Positions 31,762 to 40,751 of a stretch of 41,947 nt of DNA are shown piece after piece (the stretch's first letter is position 1; each line of letters begins with the position of its first letter). Made by a program: the position numbers and the translations under genes. Source of the DNA: Salinimicrobium xinjiangense DSM 19287 (GTDB lineage: Bacteria > Bacteroidota > Bacteroidia > Flavobacteriales > Flavobacteriaceae); the NCBI RefSeq assembly GCF_000423585.1, contig NZ_AUIG01000032.1, forward strand, positions 1-41,947, given 5' to 3'. The notes below the pieces were generated by a model that searched no databases, was not told the DNA's origin, and saw only the letters and a list, made by a program, of their open reading frames with translations.

Positions 31762-34700
31762 ATGTCTGGTCTTACAATCGTCTCCAAACCAGCCAACAGG
31801 CTTTTAGGTCGAAACAGAGAATTAAAAAAAATCTCTGAAATTCCTTGGGACTCACAAAAGACTTCTCTACTCCTCGTGGAGGGGCCGGCGGGGATTGGAA
31901 AGACCAGCCTTATCAAACATGTGCTGGAAGAAAATCTGCAAAAAAACCACTTTAAGCTCTATGGTAAGTTTCAGAATAACCGGGGAAACACCCCTTATTC
32001 GGCATTTCGCCAGGCATTTACTTTATGGAGTCAACAGATCCTCCTGTTAACCGATAAAGAATTTGATGAACTTCGGGAAAATGCTACCTCTGCCCTGCAA
32101 ACTCATATTAGGGTAATCACCTCTGTATTTCCCGATCTGGAAGTGTTTTTTAACAGGAAACATCTTGCTCAGTACCCCAACAAGGTAGATTCACATCAAA
32201 TTAAAGCCAGGTTCTACTACTTCCTGAAGAAATTCTTTAAAAGTATTACCGCACTCAGATACGAAGTAGTCCTTTTTCTTGACGACCTGCAGTGGGCAGA
32301 TAAAGCTTCCCTGGACCTACTTGAAGAATTGACCAGGAACCATATTCGAGGATTGAGACTTGTAGCTGCCTACCGTCCGCAGGAGGATCCTACTTCTGCC
32401 CTTTCCCAACAATTGGGAAATATATTTACTGACAGCAAGGTGAAACTAATACGGCTCGAACCTTTTCCCCGTTCTGTTGTTGCCCGTATGATCCCACCGG
32501 AATGGAATTTCTCTAAAGAGAATCAAACTTCTTTCTCGAACTACCTTTGGATGGAAACAGAAGGAAACCCTTTTAAAATACAAGAGATCATCAAGGCGGT
32601 CGAAAGCCGGGACCTATTGAGCTTAGGGCCCGGAAATCCTCTTTTTTGGGAACGTTTGCCCAGGCTTGGAGGAGAAAAGGATTCTGTAGTTTTTATTAGA
32701 GAGCAAATAAGAGCTTTACCATTTCACCAGCAGAAACTCATTGCAGCTGCTTCCTGTCTGGGTTTCTATTTTACTCCGGAAGCGCTCCAAAATATTTATG
32801 ACCCGTTTGACGAAGAATCCCGTAAATCTTTGGGTCTACTTAGCACCCGGGGGCTTCTCATAAAGAAGGGGGCAACTTACGTATTTGCTCATGACCACGT
32901 CTTCTCTGCTGCCAATTCCTTACTTTCCAATTCAGAAAAATGCGACCTGCACTTGAAAGCTGCAGTCTATATGCTCAAAGGCTGTGGAGATTACCAGAAT
33001 GCAGATTTATTTAAAGCCGTGAATCATCTTAACCGGTCCAAAGAACTGGCCGGTTCAGGAAAGATCTATTCCCAGGAAATTGTTCTTCTTAACATACAGG
33101 CTGCCCGCCTTGCGATCAACAACTCGGCTTTTGAAACTGCATTAGGCTATATTCAAAATGCCGATAAATTTTTCAGGGAGAGTGAAAAACCAATTAGGAT
33201 CAAGGATCCGGCCCTACAAAGGATCTTTGAAGGAAAGAAACTCGGGATTGAAAGTATTGGGTATCTCATCTTTCATGGATATGCTGAAACCAATTTCCTC
33301 CTGCAAAAATTTGAGGTTGCCCTGTCTTATGCTCAAAAAGTACTTGACCTCAATGGCACCCGACATCAAAGGGTGAAAGCTATGTTGATCAAGATTAGGA
33401 TCTGTTCTGCATTGATGTATCAAAAGAACACTTCTCACCTCCTGGAACACGGGCTTAGCAGCTTTGAGCAGATACTGGGAGAATTCGGCATTCACTTTCC
33501 ATTCCCGGTTGAAAAAATGGAGAAAGAAAACATCAAGAACTGTCGCCTGCTACAGGAAAAAGCTGCTGCTTACACCGAAAAAACAGATTTTACCCGGCTA
33601 CTCAATCCAGATAAGGAATACCAGGACCTGCTAAAGCTCATAACCACTTCCCTCACCTTTCTTTACTACCTCGATGTGAGGAAACATCTTTATCTAACGA
33701 TTAAAGGTCTGCTTCTAATCGTTGAAAAAGGACATACCCCGATGAGTCCGGTGCTCTTTTCGGCTAGTTTTGTCATCTCTTCCCTGAGCCGGGAGAACAG
33801 GGATCTTGCTTATTTCCTGGGAAGACTTTCTCTTAAGATGATCGAAAACGATCCTTTTAAAAGATATTCCCATATCATTTACTATGTAGGTACTCTTAAT
33901 TTTTTTGCCTGGAATAATCACTACAGGATCTGCAGTAAAAAACTTAAAGAATCTGTTGTAAAAGCCTATGAAGCCGGAGACCCTCATTATGCTGCCTTTT
34001 GCTCTACCAACATTCGTCTGCTGGACTGTTATAGAGGCAGGAACCTTCTGAAACATATAGAGGCCACAAAGAGGTTGGAAAAGAACTACCACATTTTTTT
34101 TATCAGCAGCAGCGATGAGGATCTTACTAATTATCTCTTCGGAACTAAACGGGGTTTGGAGAAGGGAAAATTCCGGTTCTCAAAAGATCTTTTAAGGCAG
34201 TCGGAACAAAATCTGAATAGCCGGTACCATTTAAATCTTGCTTTACAAAAGCTCAATTATATTGCCGGTTATAATGAGGCTGCATTAAAAGCAGGAAAGG
34301 TTTGTGAGAGTCTGGGGCACATCTATAAAGGATTCCAGATCGAGCTGGAACATTTTTTCTTTTATTCATTAAGCCTGTTACAGGAAGCATATTCAAACCC
34401 CGGATCTTTTCCGGAAGTTCTATCCAGTGTTCAGCCTAAACTTGAGGAATTCCAACGGCTCACAGCCTTTGGTTCGGGTAATTATCTCCACAAGGTTTAT
34501 TTGCTGCAGGCAGAAATTGCAAAGTGCAGAGGGGATTTTGAAGAAGCCACCCTGCTGTATGACCGGGCCATTGAGCAGGCCCAAAAGATGAAATTCACTC
34601 ATCACGCCGCTATTGCTGCAGAACTGGCTTTTAGGTATTATCAAAGCAAAAACAGAACCGGACTGGCAAAACATTATTTTGAAATATGCCTAAAGAACTA

Positions 34701-35958
34701 CAAACGCTGGGGAGCAATGGCGAAAGTAGATCAACTCCAGTCAATGTATGGATATCTTATTCCAAAGAAGAAGCGATCACAGGAGAAAATTGAGCTCAGC
34801 GGGCACTATGAAACCATTAAAAAGATACTCCGTCGTAATATTCCTTCAGGGAATATAATTTTAGAAGAGCTGGGGCAATATGTTTTAAACCTGTTGATTA
34901 AAGATCTAAAAGCAAAGAAAGGCGGGATTTTAATACTTAAAGACAATAACTGGCAGGTTCTTGCCTCCAAATCTCTGAAGGTACAGGTTCATGATGCATT
35001 AAAGGATCTTAGGGAGAAACTTCCCGTCAGTGTACTGAATTACAGCATCAAAAAAGGCGAAAAATTGATTCTTCAGGAATTACTGCGGGAATCTCTTTTC
35101 GCCGAAGATGAATATCTCAGAGAACAGCAACCCGGGAATATTACCATAATCCCTGTAAAACAAAGTGCAGAAACCATAGCAATATTTTATCTTGAAGACT
35201 GCAGGATTGATTCGGAAGCTGAAAAAGACCTCTTTCCTGTCAAGTTAGAACTCGCCTGCACCACTTTTGCAAATGCCGTCTATCATGAAAATACTAACCT
35301 CCTGAACAAACAGCTTAAACTGCAGGAAAGGAATCGAATAGAAGCGGTAATTGAATCTCAGGAAAAAGAAAGGCAACGTATCGCAGAGGAATTGCACGAT
35401 AGTTTAGGTCAAATCCTCGCACTCACCAGGATCAATCTTTCCCGGCTTCAGCCAACAGATACGGCTCCTGACAACGGACTGCTGCTAAAAAATATTTCAG
35501 ATCTTATTGATGAGAGCTGTGAAGAAGTGAGAAGTATTTCACATAATCTCATGCCTCCCGATCTGGATAACCGCAGTATTGCCGATATTCTACAAAAACT
35601 CATTGCAAAAAACAGGGTAGTCAATGGAATTGAATATACATTTTATGCAGAGAGCCTGGAAAGTGAACCTTCCGCAGCATGTAAGTTTACACTATATCGT
35701 GTACTTCAGGAGATCATTCAAAACATTATTAAACACGCTTCTGCGACCAAAGTCAACGTTAGTCTCAGTGAGACAGGGGACTTGCTGCATCTCCTGGTAG
35801 AGGATAATGGTAAAGGCTTTGACACAAGTGTAACAGGATTCGGCCTTGGATTAAAAAATATTTATTCCCGTATTAAAATTCTTAACGGATATCTGGATAT
35901 TGATTCTTCAATTAATAGTGGGACAGTTTTCAACTTAACTATTCCCCTAAAAATTTAG
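31762..35958 (+). CDS. Large AAA/STAND-type ATPase-TPR-GAF sensor histidine kinase
   Basis: The 1398-residue cytoplasmic protein begins with an AAA/STAND-type ATPase: Walker A GPAGIGKTS (41-49) and Walker B VVLFLDDLQWAD (about 170-181). About 650 residues of helical, TPR-like repeats follow (for example FETALGYIQNADKFF; DFEEATLLYDRAIEQAQ). A GAF-like segment lies around 1030-1190. Next is the HisKA_3 motif QEKERQRIAEELHDSLGQILAL (His near 1210), and then the ATPase domain with VLQEIIQNIIKHA and VTGFGLGLKNIYSRIKILNG. It resembles cyanobacterial and myxobacterial multi-sensor kinases, but the N-terminal Ser/Thr kinase domain is absent. The cognate NarL-type regulator gene starts 2 bases after its stop. 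Confidence 0.92.
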   Translation: MSGLTIVSKPANRLLGRNRELKKISEIPWDSQKTSLLLVEGPAGIGKTSLIKHVLEENLQKNHFKLYGKFQNNRGNTPYSAFRQAFTLWSQQILLLTDKEFDELRENATSALQTHIRVITSVFPDLEVFFNRKHLAQYPNKVDSHQIKARFYYFLKKFFKSITALRYEVVLFLDDLQWADKASLDLLEELTRNHIRGLRLVAAYRPQEDPTSALSQQLGNIFTDSKVKLIRLEPFPRSVVARMIPPEWNFSKENQTSFSNYLWMETEGNPFKIQEIIKAVESRDLLSLGPGNPLFWERLPRLGGEKDSVVFIREQIRALPFHQQKLIAAASCLGFYFTPEALQNIYDPFDEESRKSLGLLSTRGLLIKKGATYVFAHDHVFSAANSLLSNSEKCDLHLKAAVYMLKGCGDYQNADLFKAVNHLNRSKELAGSGKIYSQEIVLLNIQAARLAINNSAFETALGYIQNADKFFRESEKPIRIKDPALQRIFEGKKLGIESIGYLIFHGYAETNFLLQKFEVALSYAQKVLDLNGTRHQRVKAMLIKIRICSALMYQKNTSHLLEHGLSSFEQILGEFGIHFPFPVEKMEKENIKNCRLLQEKAAAYTEKTDFTRLLNPDKEYQDLLKLITTSLTFLYYLDVRKHLYLTIKGLLLIVEKGHTPMSPVLFSASFVISSLSRENRDLAYFLGRLSLKMIENDPFKRYSHIIYYVGTLNFFAWNNHYRICSKKLKESVVKAYEAGDPHYAAFCSTNIRLLDCYRGRNLLKHIEATKRLEKNYHIFFISSSDEDLTNYLFGTKRGLEKGKFRFSKDLLRQSEQNLNSRYHLNLALQKLNYIAGYNEAALKAGKVCESLGHIYKGFQIELEHFFFYSLSLLQEAYSNPGSFPEVLSSVQPKLEEFQRLTAFGSGNYLHKVYLLQAEIAKCRGDFEEATLLYDRAIEQAQKMKFTHHAAIAAELAFRYYQSKNRTGLAKHYFEICLKNYKRWGAMAKVDQLQSMYGYLIPKKKRSQEKIELSGHYETIKKILRRNIPSGNIILEELGQYVLNLLIKDLKAKKGGILILKDNNWQVLASKSLKVQVHDALKDLREKLPVSVLNYSIKKGEKLILQELLRESLFAEDEYLREQQPGNITIIPVKQSAETIAIFYLEDCRIDSEAEKDLFPVKLELACTTFANAVYHENTNLLNKQLKLQERNRIEAVIESQEKERQRIAEELHDSLGQILALTRINLSRLQPTDTAPDNGLLLKNISDLIDESCEEVRSISHNLMPPDLDNRSIADILQKLIAKNRVVNGIEYTFYAESLESEPSAACKFTLYRVLQEIIQNIIKHASATKVNVSLSETGDLLHLLVEDNGKGFDTSVTGFGLGLKNIYSRIKILNGYLDIDSSINSGTVFNLTIPLKI

Positions 35959-35960
35959 GT

Positions 35961-36617
35961 ATGGAAAAAATAAAAATAATACTGGCAGACGATCACCAAA
36001 TGTTCCTGGATGGATTATCTTCTTTATTGTCACAACTAAAAGAAGTGCAGGTATTGGCAGCGGTGAAAAGCGGAAGCGAAGTTCTGGAGAAATTAAAAGA
36101 ACTCTCTCCAGATCTTGTCATTGTAGATCTTAATATGCCTGTGCTCAATGGCATCGAAACTACAAAAGCCATAAAGTCGAAATATCCGGAAATCAAAATT
36201 CTGGGGCTAACTATGGAAAATGACCTGGATTCTGTCACTGCAATGCTGGAAGCGGGAGCCTCGGGATATATTTTAAAGAATACCGGGAAAGCAGAACTTG
36301 AAATGGCGATTATGCAGGTAATGAAAGGAGATCCTTACCTGAGCCAGTCTATAAGCACCCAACTGGCACAAAACCTTCTTCAGAATTTTCAGCAAAGAAA
36401 AGAGCAGGAGAATGAACTGGACGTTCTTACTGAAAGAGAGCTTGAAATTCTCAAATTGATCGCTCATGAAAACTCAAATACCGACATAGCGGATGTTCTT
36501 TTTATAAGTCCCAAAACAGTGGAAACACATCGTAAAAATCTTATGCGTAAAATTGGGGTGAAAAATTCTCTGGGTGTCTATAAATTTGCTTTAAAGCATA
36601 AACTTGTGGAGGAATAA
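35961..36617 (+). CDS. NarL/FixJ-family response regulator
   Basis: The 218-residue transcription factor has a receiver domain (IILADDHQMFLDGL; phospho-acceptor D56 in VIVDLNMPVLNG; SGYILKNTGKAEL with Lys) and a C-terminal LuxR-type helix-turn-helix, LTERELEILKLIAHENSNTDIADVLFISPKTVETHRKNLMRKIG (about 150-195). The HisKA_3-NarL pairing is standard. It is the most likely protein to bind the TACC-N8-GGTA dyads before 26994, 30863, 36881 and 38818, because NarL-type 7-2-7 sites have this length and these ends. That link is inference. Confidence 0.94.
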   Translation: MEKIKIILADDHQMFLDGLSSLLSQLKEVQVLAAVKSGSEVLEKLKELSPDLVIVDLNMPVLNGIETTKAIKSKYPEIKILGLTMENDLDSVTAMLEAGASGYILKNTGKAELEMAIMQVMKGDPYLSQSISTQLAQNLLQNFQQRKEQENELDVLTERELEILKLIAHENSNTDIADVLFISPKTVETHRKNLMRKIGVKNSLGVYKFALKHKLVEE

Positions 36618-36692
36618 ACTGAATTCGTGGGTTTTCTGCATTTCCTGAAACTCTTTTTCACAAGATTTCCTTTTCCTGATTAATAGTGCCGG

Positions 36693-36795
36693 TACCTTAT
36701 GTATGGTACATCTAAATCCTGAAAATACCAGATTTGGTGTATATAAAATCCTATAGATAAGGTATTTCAGGATACTCATTTCTTACCCAATTTTG
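36693..36795 (+). promoter_or_regulatory. Dyad-array promoter C (before 36881)
   Basis: TACC-N8-GGTA (36693-36708, perfect), TACC-N8-TGTA (36726-36741), ATCC-N9-GGTA (36748-36764), then CAATTTTG ending at 36795. Offsets are 33 and 22 bases, and the last GGTA lies 31 bases before TTTG. The array begins about 75 bases after the response regulator gene. Confidence 0.82.
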
Positions 36796-36880
36796 TCCCG
36801 TAGCATTTCTGAAATATCAAATGAAATAATTTGGATACAGGAGCTACTTCATCAATCAATCAAATTTAATTTTTTAAAAA

Positions 36881-37765
36881 ATGAAAACACTAGTAATTGG
36901 AGGTACAGGTACCGTTGGAAAAGAAGTTGTAATGGAACTTCTAAAAGAAGGAAAAGCACTTAGAGTATTAACTACTTCAAAAGAAAAGGCAAAATCTCAA
37001 CCTGCAGGAGTAGAGGCCGTTGTGGGTAATACCGGAGACCCTGAGAGTCTTCAAAAAGCATTTTTAGACATTGACAGGCTTTTTATGGTCAATGCCCACA
37101 CCCAAACCGAAGTCGAACAGGCTATGAATGCCGTTGCCGCAGCAAAAAATGCCGGGGTAAAAAAAATCGTTTACCAGAGTATTCATCGTGCACATGAATT
37201 TCAAACCATTCCACATGTAAAATCGAAGGTTTTGCTCGAAAATGCGATCAAAGATTCAGGTGTTAATTACACTTTTGTCTGTCCCAACAATTTTTACCAG
37301 AATGATTTCATGTTTCATGAAGCTATAACGAAATATGGTGTTTATCCACAACCAATAGGGAACATTGGCCTAAGTCGTAACGATGTAAGGGACATCGCAG
37401 AAGTAGCTGTCAAAGCTTTATTTACTTCAGATCTTGATGGCCTTTCTATTCCTATCGTAGGACCCGATGCGTTGACAGGGAACGATATTGCGAATATACT
37501 TACCGGAGTGCTGGATTACAGAGTTCAATATGCCGGTAATGATCTTGTAAGCTGGGCTGCACAGACCAAACAGTTTGTACCGGAATGGATGGTAGAGGAC
37601 TGGAGGATCATGTATGGCGAATTTCAGAAAAGAGGCTTGATCGCTACAGATGCAGAAGTAGCGCTGCTGACTGATGTATTGGGCAGGCCTCCCAGAAATT
37701 ATGTGGATTTCCTCAAAGAAAATAAATCACTATTCCAGGGAGTACCTACTGTGGCTGAAAGCTGA
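36881..37765 (+). CDS. NmrA-like NAD(P)-binding oxidoreductase family protein
   Basis: The 294-residue atypical short-chain dehydrogenase has the nucleotide loop LVIGGTGTVGKEVVMELL at the N terminus, NTGDPESLQKAF, KNAGVKKIVYQSIHRAHEF and PHVKSKVLLENAIKDSGVNYTFVCPNNFYQN, all typical of the NmrA/HSCARG/QOR2 group. Some members are enzymes acting on quinones, others only sense the NADPH/NADP ratio. The YxxxK catalytic motif is not evident, which favours the sensor-like end. It is the first gene behind promoter C and could be transcribed with the lipoprotein gene 110 bases later. Confidence 0.86.
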   Translation: MKTLVIGGTGTVGKEVVMELLKEGKALRVLTTSKEKAKSQPAGVEAVVGNTGDPESLQKAFLDIDRLFMVNAHTQTEVEQAMNAVAAAKNAGVKKIVYQSIHRAHEFQTIPHVKSKVLLENAIKDSGVNYTFVCPNNFYQNDFMFHEAITKYGVYPQPIGNIGLSRNDVRDIAEVAVKALFTSDLDGLSIPIVGPDALTGNDIANILTGVLDYRVQYAGNDLVSWAAQTKQFVPEWMVEDWRIMYGEFQKRGLIATDAEVALLTDVLGRPPRNYVDFLKENKSLFQGVPTVAES

Positions 37766-37875
37766 ATCTTTTTATCTCCGCGTAAAAAGATACCGGTAAT
37801 TTCCTGAACATGGGAGAACTTGCCCATGTAGAGGTAAACTAATTTCTATTTAATTCTAATAATTCTTTTATTAAT

Positions 37876-38631
37876 ATGAAAAAACAGAAAAAATTTTTAA
37901 TTAGAAGCATCTTCGCCAGCTCAATACTTTTTGCTTTAACAAGCTGCCATCACGAAGGCATCTTCTTCAGAGCAAATAAAGATTCCGAACCTCAATTAAA
38001 CAGTCCGGATGTGCAGTCGGCAATTGAATTTGACGCAACAGGCCAACCTGAACGCATAAGCCTTATCTTTTCTGAATCGACACTGGCAGACCTCCCACAA
38101 AACGTGCATCACCTGCAAATACCTGTGAATGATCCTTCGGGGAAATTCCCTTTTAACCATCTCAGTTTAAAATGGAATCCAACTAAAGACGATGTTGAGG
38201 GAATATTTACCACACCCCATTTTGAAACCGGATTTCACCTCATTTCTGCCGAAAAAAGAAGTAGTATAAAAGTTGCTGATCCGTTGGCTGAGCTTCTGCC
38301 TAACCGCGAATTACTCCCCCAGGATTTTATTCCCTCTAAAGGTTCTTATTCAGGTACTGGCAAACGATGGCTCAATCCCACTGCATCAGAATTACATGAG
38401 CCAAATGAAACATATACTCTTTTGGTTGATTCTTATGCAGGTGAGATCATTTCCTTTGTTCCTTCCTTTACACTAAAATACCTTGAGGAGGCAGAGAACC
38501 AAATCTTTACTATTCCTTTTCCAAAAGGAGCACAAAAGGAGGGTGCATTTTATCCAACCCAGTACAGCCTTTCCTTTGATGCTGCAGAGAAGAAATACAT
38601 AATAAGTCTGTTGGAATTTCAGAGAAGTTAA
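37876..38631 (+). CDS. TTHB210-like (DUF5602-like) lipoprotein with altered His motif
   Basis: The 251-residue precursor has a lipoprotein signal ending FALTSC. The mature part is clearly paralogous to the product of 38818 (FNHLSLKWNP, EGIFTTPHF, DPLAEL-LP, FYPTQYSLSFD). I recognise the type as TTHB210-like, with moderate confidence. In the sister protein the central segment reads WNPHGHEPEGVYNVPHFDMHFYMI; here it is WNPTKDDVEGIFTTPHFETGFHLI. The HxH pair and one later His are thus lost, while the PHF His is kept. A hairpin (ACATGGG/CCCATGT near 37810) lies upstream; no dyad array is seen. Confidence 0.72.
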   Translation: MKKQKKFLIRSIFASSILFALTSCHHEGIFFRANKDSEPQLNSPDVQSAIEFDATGQPERISLIFSESTLADLPQNVHHLQIPVNDPSGKFPFNHLSLKWNPTKDDVEGIFTTPHFETGFHLISAEKRSSIKVADPLAELLPNRELLPQDFIPSKGSYSGTGKRWLNPTASELHEPNETYTLLVDSYAGEIISFVPSFTLKYLEEAENQIFTIPFPKGAQKEGAFYPTQYSLSFDAAEKKYIISLLEFQRS

Positions 38632-38637
38632 TATCAG

Positions 38638-38741
38638 TACCAGATTCACGGTAGAAAAGAATAAAAATAAATACCTGAACACTGGTAATTAAAAACCTGT
38701 CAATCAGGTATTTAAAACTTTAAATACTCGGCACAACTTTG
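38638..38741 (+). promoter_or_regulatory. Dyad-array promoter D (before 38818)
   Basis: TACC-N8-GGTA (38638-38653, perfect), TACC-N8-GGTA (38672-38687, perfect), AACC-N9-GGTA (38694-38710), then CAACTTTG ending at 38741. Offsets are 34 and 22 bases, and the last GGTA lies 31 bases before TTTG. This is the best-preserved copy of the array. Confidence 0.84.
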
Positions 38742-38817
38742 TCTCTGGAAGTTTTGCAAAACCAAACCGAATTTTCAAGTAAACAAAAATTAATTTATCA
38801 ATCAAAATTTTTAAACC

Positions 38818-39576
38818 ATGAAAACGCTTAATTCAACTTTTCTGAAACTCTACTTTCTAAGCTTTATTTGTTTAACGGCAGTTAGCTGTCAGGACGATAA
38901 TCCACTGCCACCAATGACTTTTCATGGGCCGGTAACCCAATTGGGTGATGGGGCCATTAGATCCTTTGTAAAGATAGATGAGGACGGGGCTCCGGAGGAA
39001 ATAGGACTCACCTTTCCGGAATCCGCTTTAAATAACCTTCCTCATACAATGACTTTTTTTGAGATACAGCTTCCACAACAAGCTTATAAAACTCCTTTTG
39101 ATCATATTGGATTTGACTGGAATCCTCATGGACATGAGCCTGAAGGAGTTTACAATGTTCCACATTTTGATATGCATTTTTACATGATCCCTTCGGCTGA
39201 ACGCATTCAGATTGGAGTGGAAGATCCATTATCTGAAAAGCTTCCTCTCCCGGGGTATATGCCTGCCAGTTATATTCCCTTACCTGGATCTGTTCCTCAA
39301 ATGGGAAAACATTGGGTAGATCCTTCTACTCCGGAACTCAATGGTGGGGAATTCACGCAGGTAATGATGATGGGGTCCTACAACGAAGAGGTAACATTCT
39401 ATGAACCTATGATTACTCTTGAATATTTAAAAGAAAAGAAAAGCGATAATATTCTCCTTGAATTACCACAGCAGTATCATCAGGAAGGGAAATATTATCC
39501 TACGGCTTATAAGATCTCCTTTGATCAAAGGAAAAAGGAATATACCGTTAGTTTAACAGGTTTGACCCTAAGATAA
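38818..39576 (+). CDS. TTHB210-like (DUF5602-like) lipoprotein
   Basis: The 252-residue precursor has a lipoprotein signal (MKTLNSTFLKLYFLSFICLTAVSC) and one domain of the TTHB210-like kind. Its core is a His-rich stretch WNPHGHEPEGVYNVPHFDMHFYMI (about residues 101-124), followed by DPLSEKLP, MPASYIP, MGKHWVDPSTPEL and FYEPMITLEYL. The clustered His residues suggest metal binding. The Thermus protein that gave the family its name was found, as far as I recall, as a target of an alternative sigma factor; its function is not known. The gene leads the promoter D unit with the cytochrome c, cupin and VOC genes. Confidence 0.78.
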   Translation: MKTLNSTFLKLYFLSFICLTAVSCQDDNPLPPMTFHGPVTQLGDGAIRSFVKIDEDGAPEEIGLTFPESALNNLPHTMTFFEIQLPQQAYKTPFDHIGFDWNPHGHEPEGVYNVPHFDMHFYMIPSAERIQIGVEDPLSEKLPLPGYMPASYIPLPGSVPQMGKHWVDPSTPELNGGEFTQVMMMGSYNEEVTFYEPMITLEYLKEKKSDNILLELPQQYHQEGKYYPTAYKISFDQRKKEYTVSLTGLTLR

Positions 39577-39587
39577 AATTGACAATG

Positions 39588-39615
39588 TAGGTGTGGCTTT
39601 TCGAAGCCACACCTA
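39588..39615. other. Perfect hairpin with TTCG loop
   Basis: TAGGTGTGGCTT-TTCG-AAGCCACACCTA is a perfect 12-bp stem closed by a UUCG-type loop, 12 bases after the lipoprotein stop. There is no U tract, so it is more likely an mRNA stabiliser or processing barrier than a terminator. Confidence 0.65.
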
Positions 39616-39658
39616 ATTATCGGCATCTAAACCAGATTTAAAAAATACATTTTACATT

Positions 39659-40243
39659 ATGAAAAATCTTTTACTCGCACTTGGATTTTTAAGTCTTACA
39701 TCCTGTATTCAGGAAAGTAAATCTTACACTCCTGAGGAACAACCTGTAAACCTGTCTCTGGAGGAATCAATTAGAAGAGGAGAATACCTCGTAACTATAA
39801 TGGACTGCCATGCCTGTCATTCTCCAAAAATAATGACTCCGCAAGGTCCCGTACCGGATCCAAACCGTCTGTTGAGCGGATTTGATGCCTCACAGCCTCT
39901 GGAGGAATTGAGCAAAGAAGAAAAAATTACTTCTAAAAAGTGGGTGCTTTTCCATCCACAAATGACCTCAGCCATAGGTCCCTGGGGAACCACCTTCGCC
40001 GCCAATATCTCTTCTGATGATACGGGCATTGGAACCTGGTCCTATGAACAGTTTAAAAAAGCACTTACAGAGGGAAGGTATAAAGGTCTGGTAAATACGA
40101 GGCCTCTGCTACCGCCTATGCCTTGGCAAACCTATCAGGATCTCGAAGATAAAGATGTGCGTGCCATCTATGATTATTTGAAAACCACTACCCCTATAGA
40201 AAATATAGTACCGGCACCACAACTTGCAATGCAGCCACAGTAA
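39659..40243 (+). CDS. Mono-haem cytochrome c lipoprotein
   Basis: The 194-residue precursor has a lipoprotein signal (MKNLLLALGFLSLTSC). The mature protein starts with a linker and then RGEYLVTIMDCHACHSPK, a standard CxxCH haem-attachment site. The likely Met ligand is in LLPPMPWQTYQDLEDKDVRAIYDYLKTTTPI near the C terminus, the usual end of such domains. It should be an electron carrier on the periplasmic or outer face. A 60-residue insertion (NRLLSGFDASQPLEELSKEEK...WGTTFAANIS) resembles membrane-anchored c-type subunits. The cupin gene follows after 10 bases. Confidence 0.88.
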   Translation: MKNLLLALGFLSLTSCIQESKSYTPEEQPVNLSLEESIRRGEYLVTIMDCHACHSPKIMTPQGPVPDPNRLLSGFDASQPLEELSKEEKITSKKWVLFHPQMTSAIGPWGTTFAANISSDDTGIGTWSYEQFKKALTEGRYKGLVNTRPLLPPMPWQTYQDLEDKDVRAIYDYLKTTTPIENIVPAPQLAMQPQ

Positions 40244-40253
40244 TAACAGCATT

Positions 40254-40706
40254 ATGCATTTCATAGAGTCAGAAAATTTTAATGCAGGCAGGATCTTTGG
40301 TCCCGAACATGGTGCAGGAGTAATCTTTAGAGACAGGGAACGGCACAAAGAAGGATTTTTTGTTGGCCTGCACATTCATGAAGGAGACGAATCATTTGAA
40401 GTCCTGGAGGGTAAAATCCGTTTTACAGTTAACGGACAGCAAAAAGTATGTGGCCCTGGATCAATCATATTTATACCCGCCGGGATAGAACATGGATTTC
40501 TTGTTATAGAGAATGCATGTCTGGATGTTATTTCCCAGCAGAAAATGGGCCTTACTGTTAAGATTCTGGCTCCTGACGGTTCTGTGACTTTTGAGGAAGT
40601 ATATTTGAAGGATTTCCCTTCCTGTAGATTTCCGCCTCCTGGCAAAGATTTTGATTCTCGGGAACGGGTTCGGCATCTCTATCAATCCACCAGGCATCTC
40701 CTTTAG
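40254..40706 (+). CDS. Small cupin protein
   Basis: The open frame reaches into the cytochrome gene, but ATG 40254 gives a 150-residue protein that starts with a sensible MHFIESENFNAGRIF. Cupin motif 1 is GLHIHEGDESFEVLEGKIRFTVNG (HxH, Glu); motif 2 is GSIIFIPAGIEHGFLVIE (third His). The tail (DFPSCRFPPPGKDFDSRE) is unusual. It lies 10 bases behind the cytochrome c gene and 45 before the VOC gene. Substrate unknown. Confidence 0.85.
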   Translation: MHFIESENFNAGRIFGPEHGAGVIFRDRERHKEGFFVGLHIHEGDESFEVLEGKIRFTVNGQQKVCGPGSIIFIPAGIEHGFLVIENACLDVISQQKMGLTVKILAPDGSVTFEEVYLKDFPSCRFPPPGKDFDSRERVRHLYQSTRHLL

Positions 40707-40751
40707 TTCTGTAGCCTGAGCAAACTTCCTCTCTTATTTAAAACTTTTCAA

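Noticed and set aside
37766-37875. ATACCGGTAAT before the 37876 lipoprotein gene as a regulator site
   Set aside because: TACC and GGTA are directly joined, not separated by 8 bases, and the rest of the array is absent; the gene is more likely reached from promoter C.
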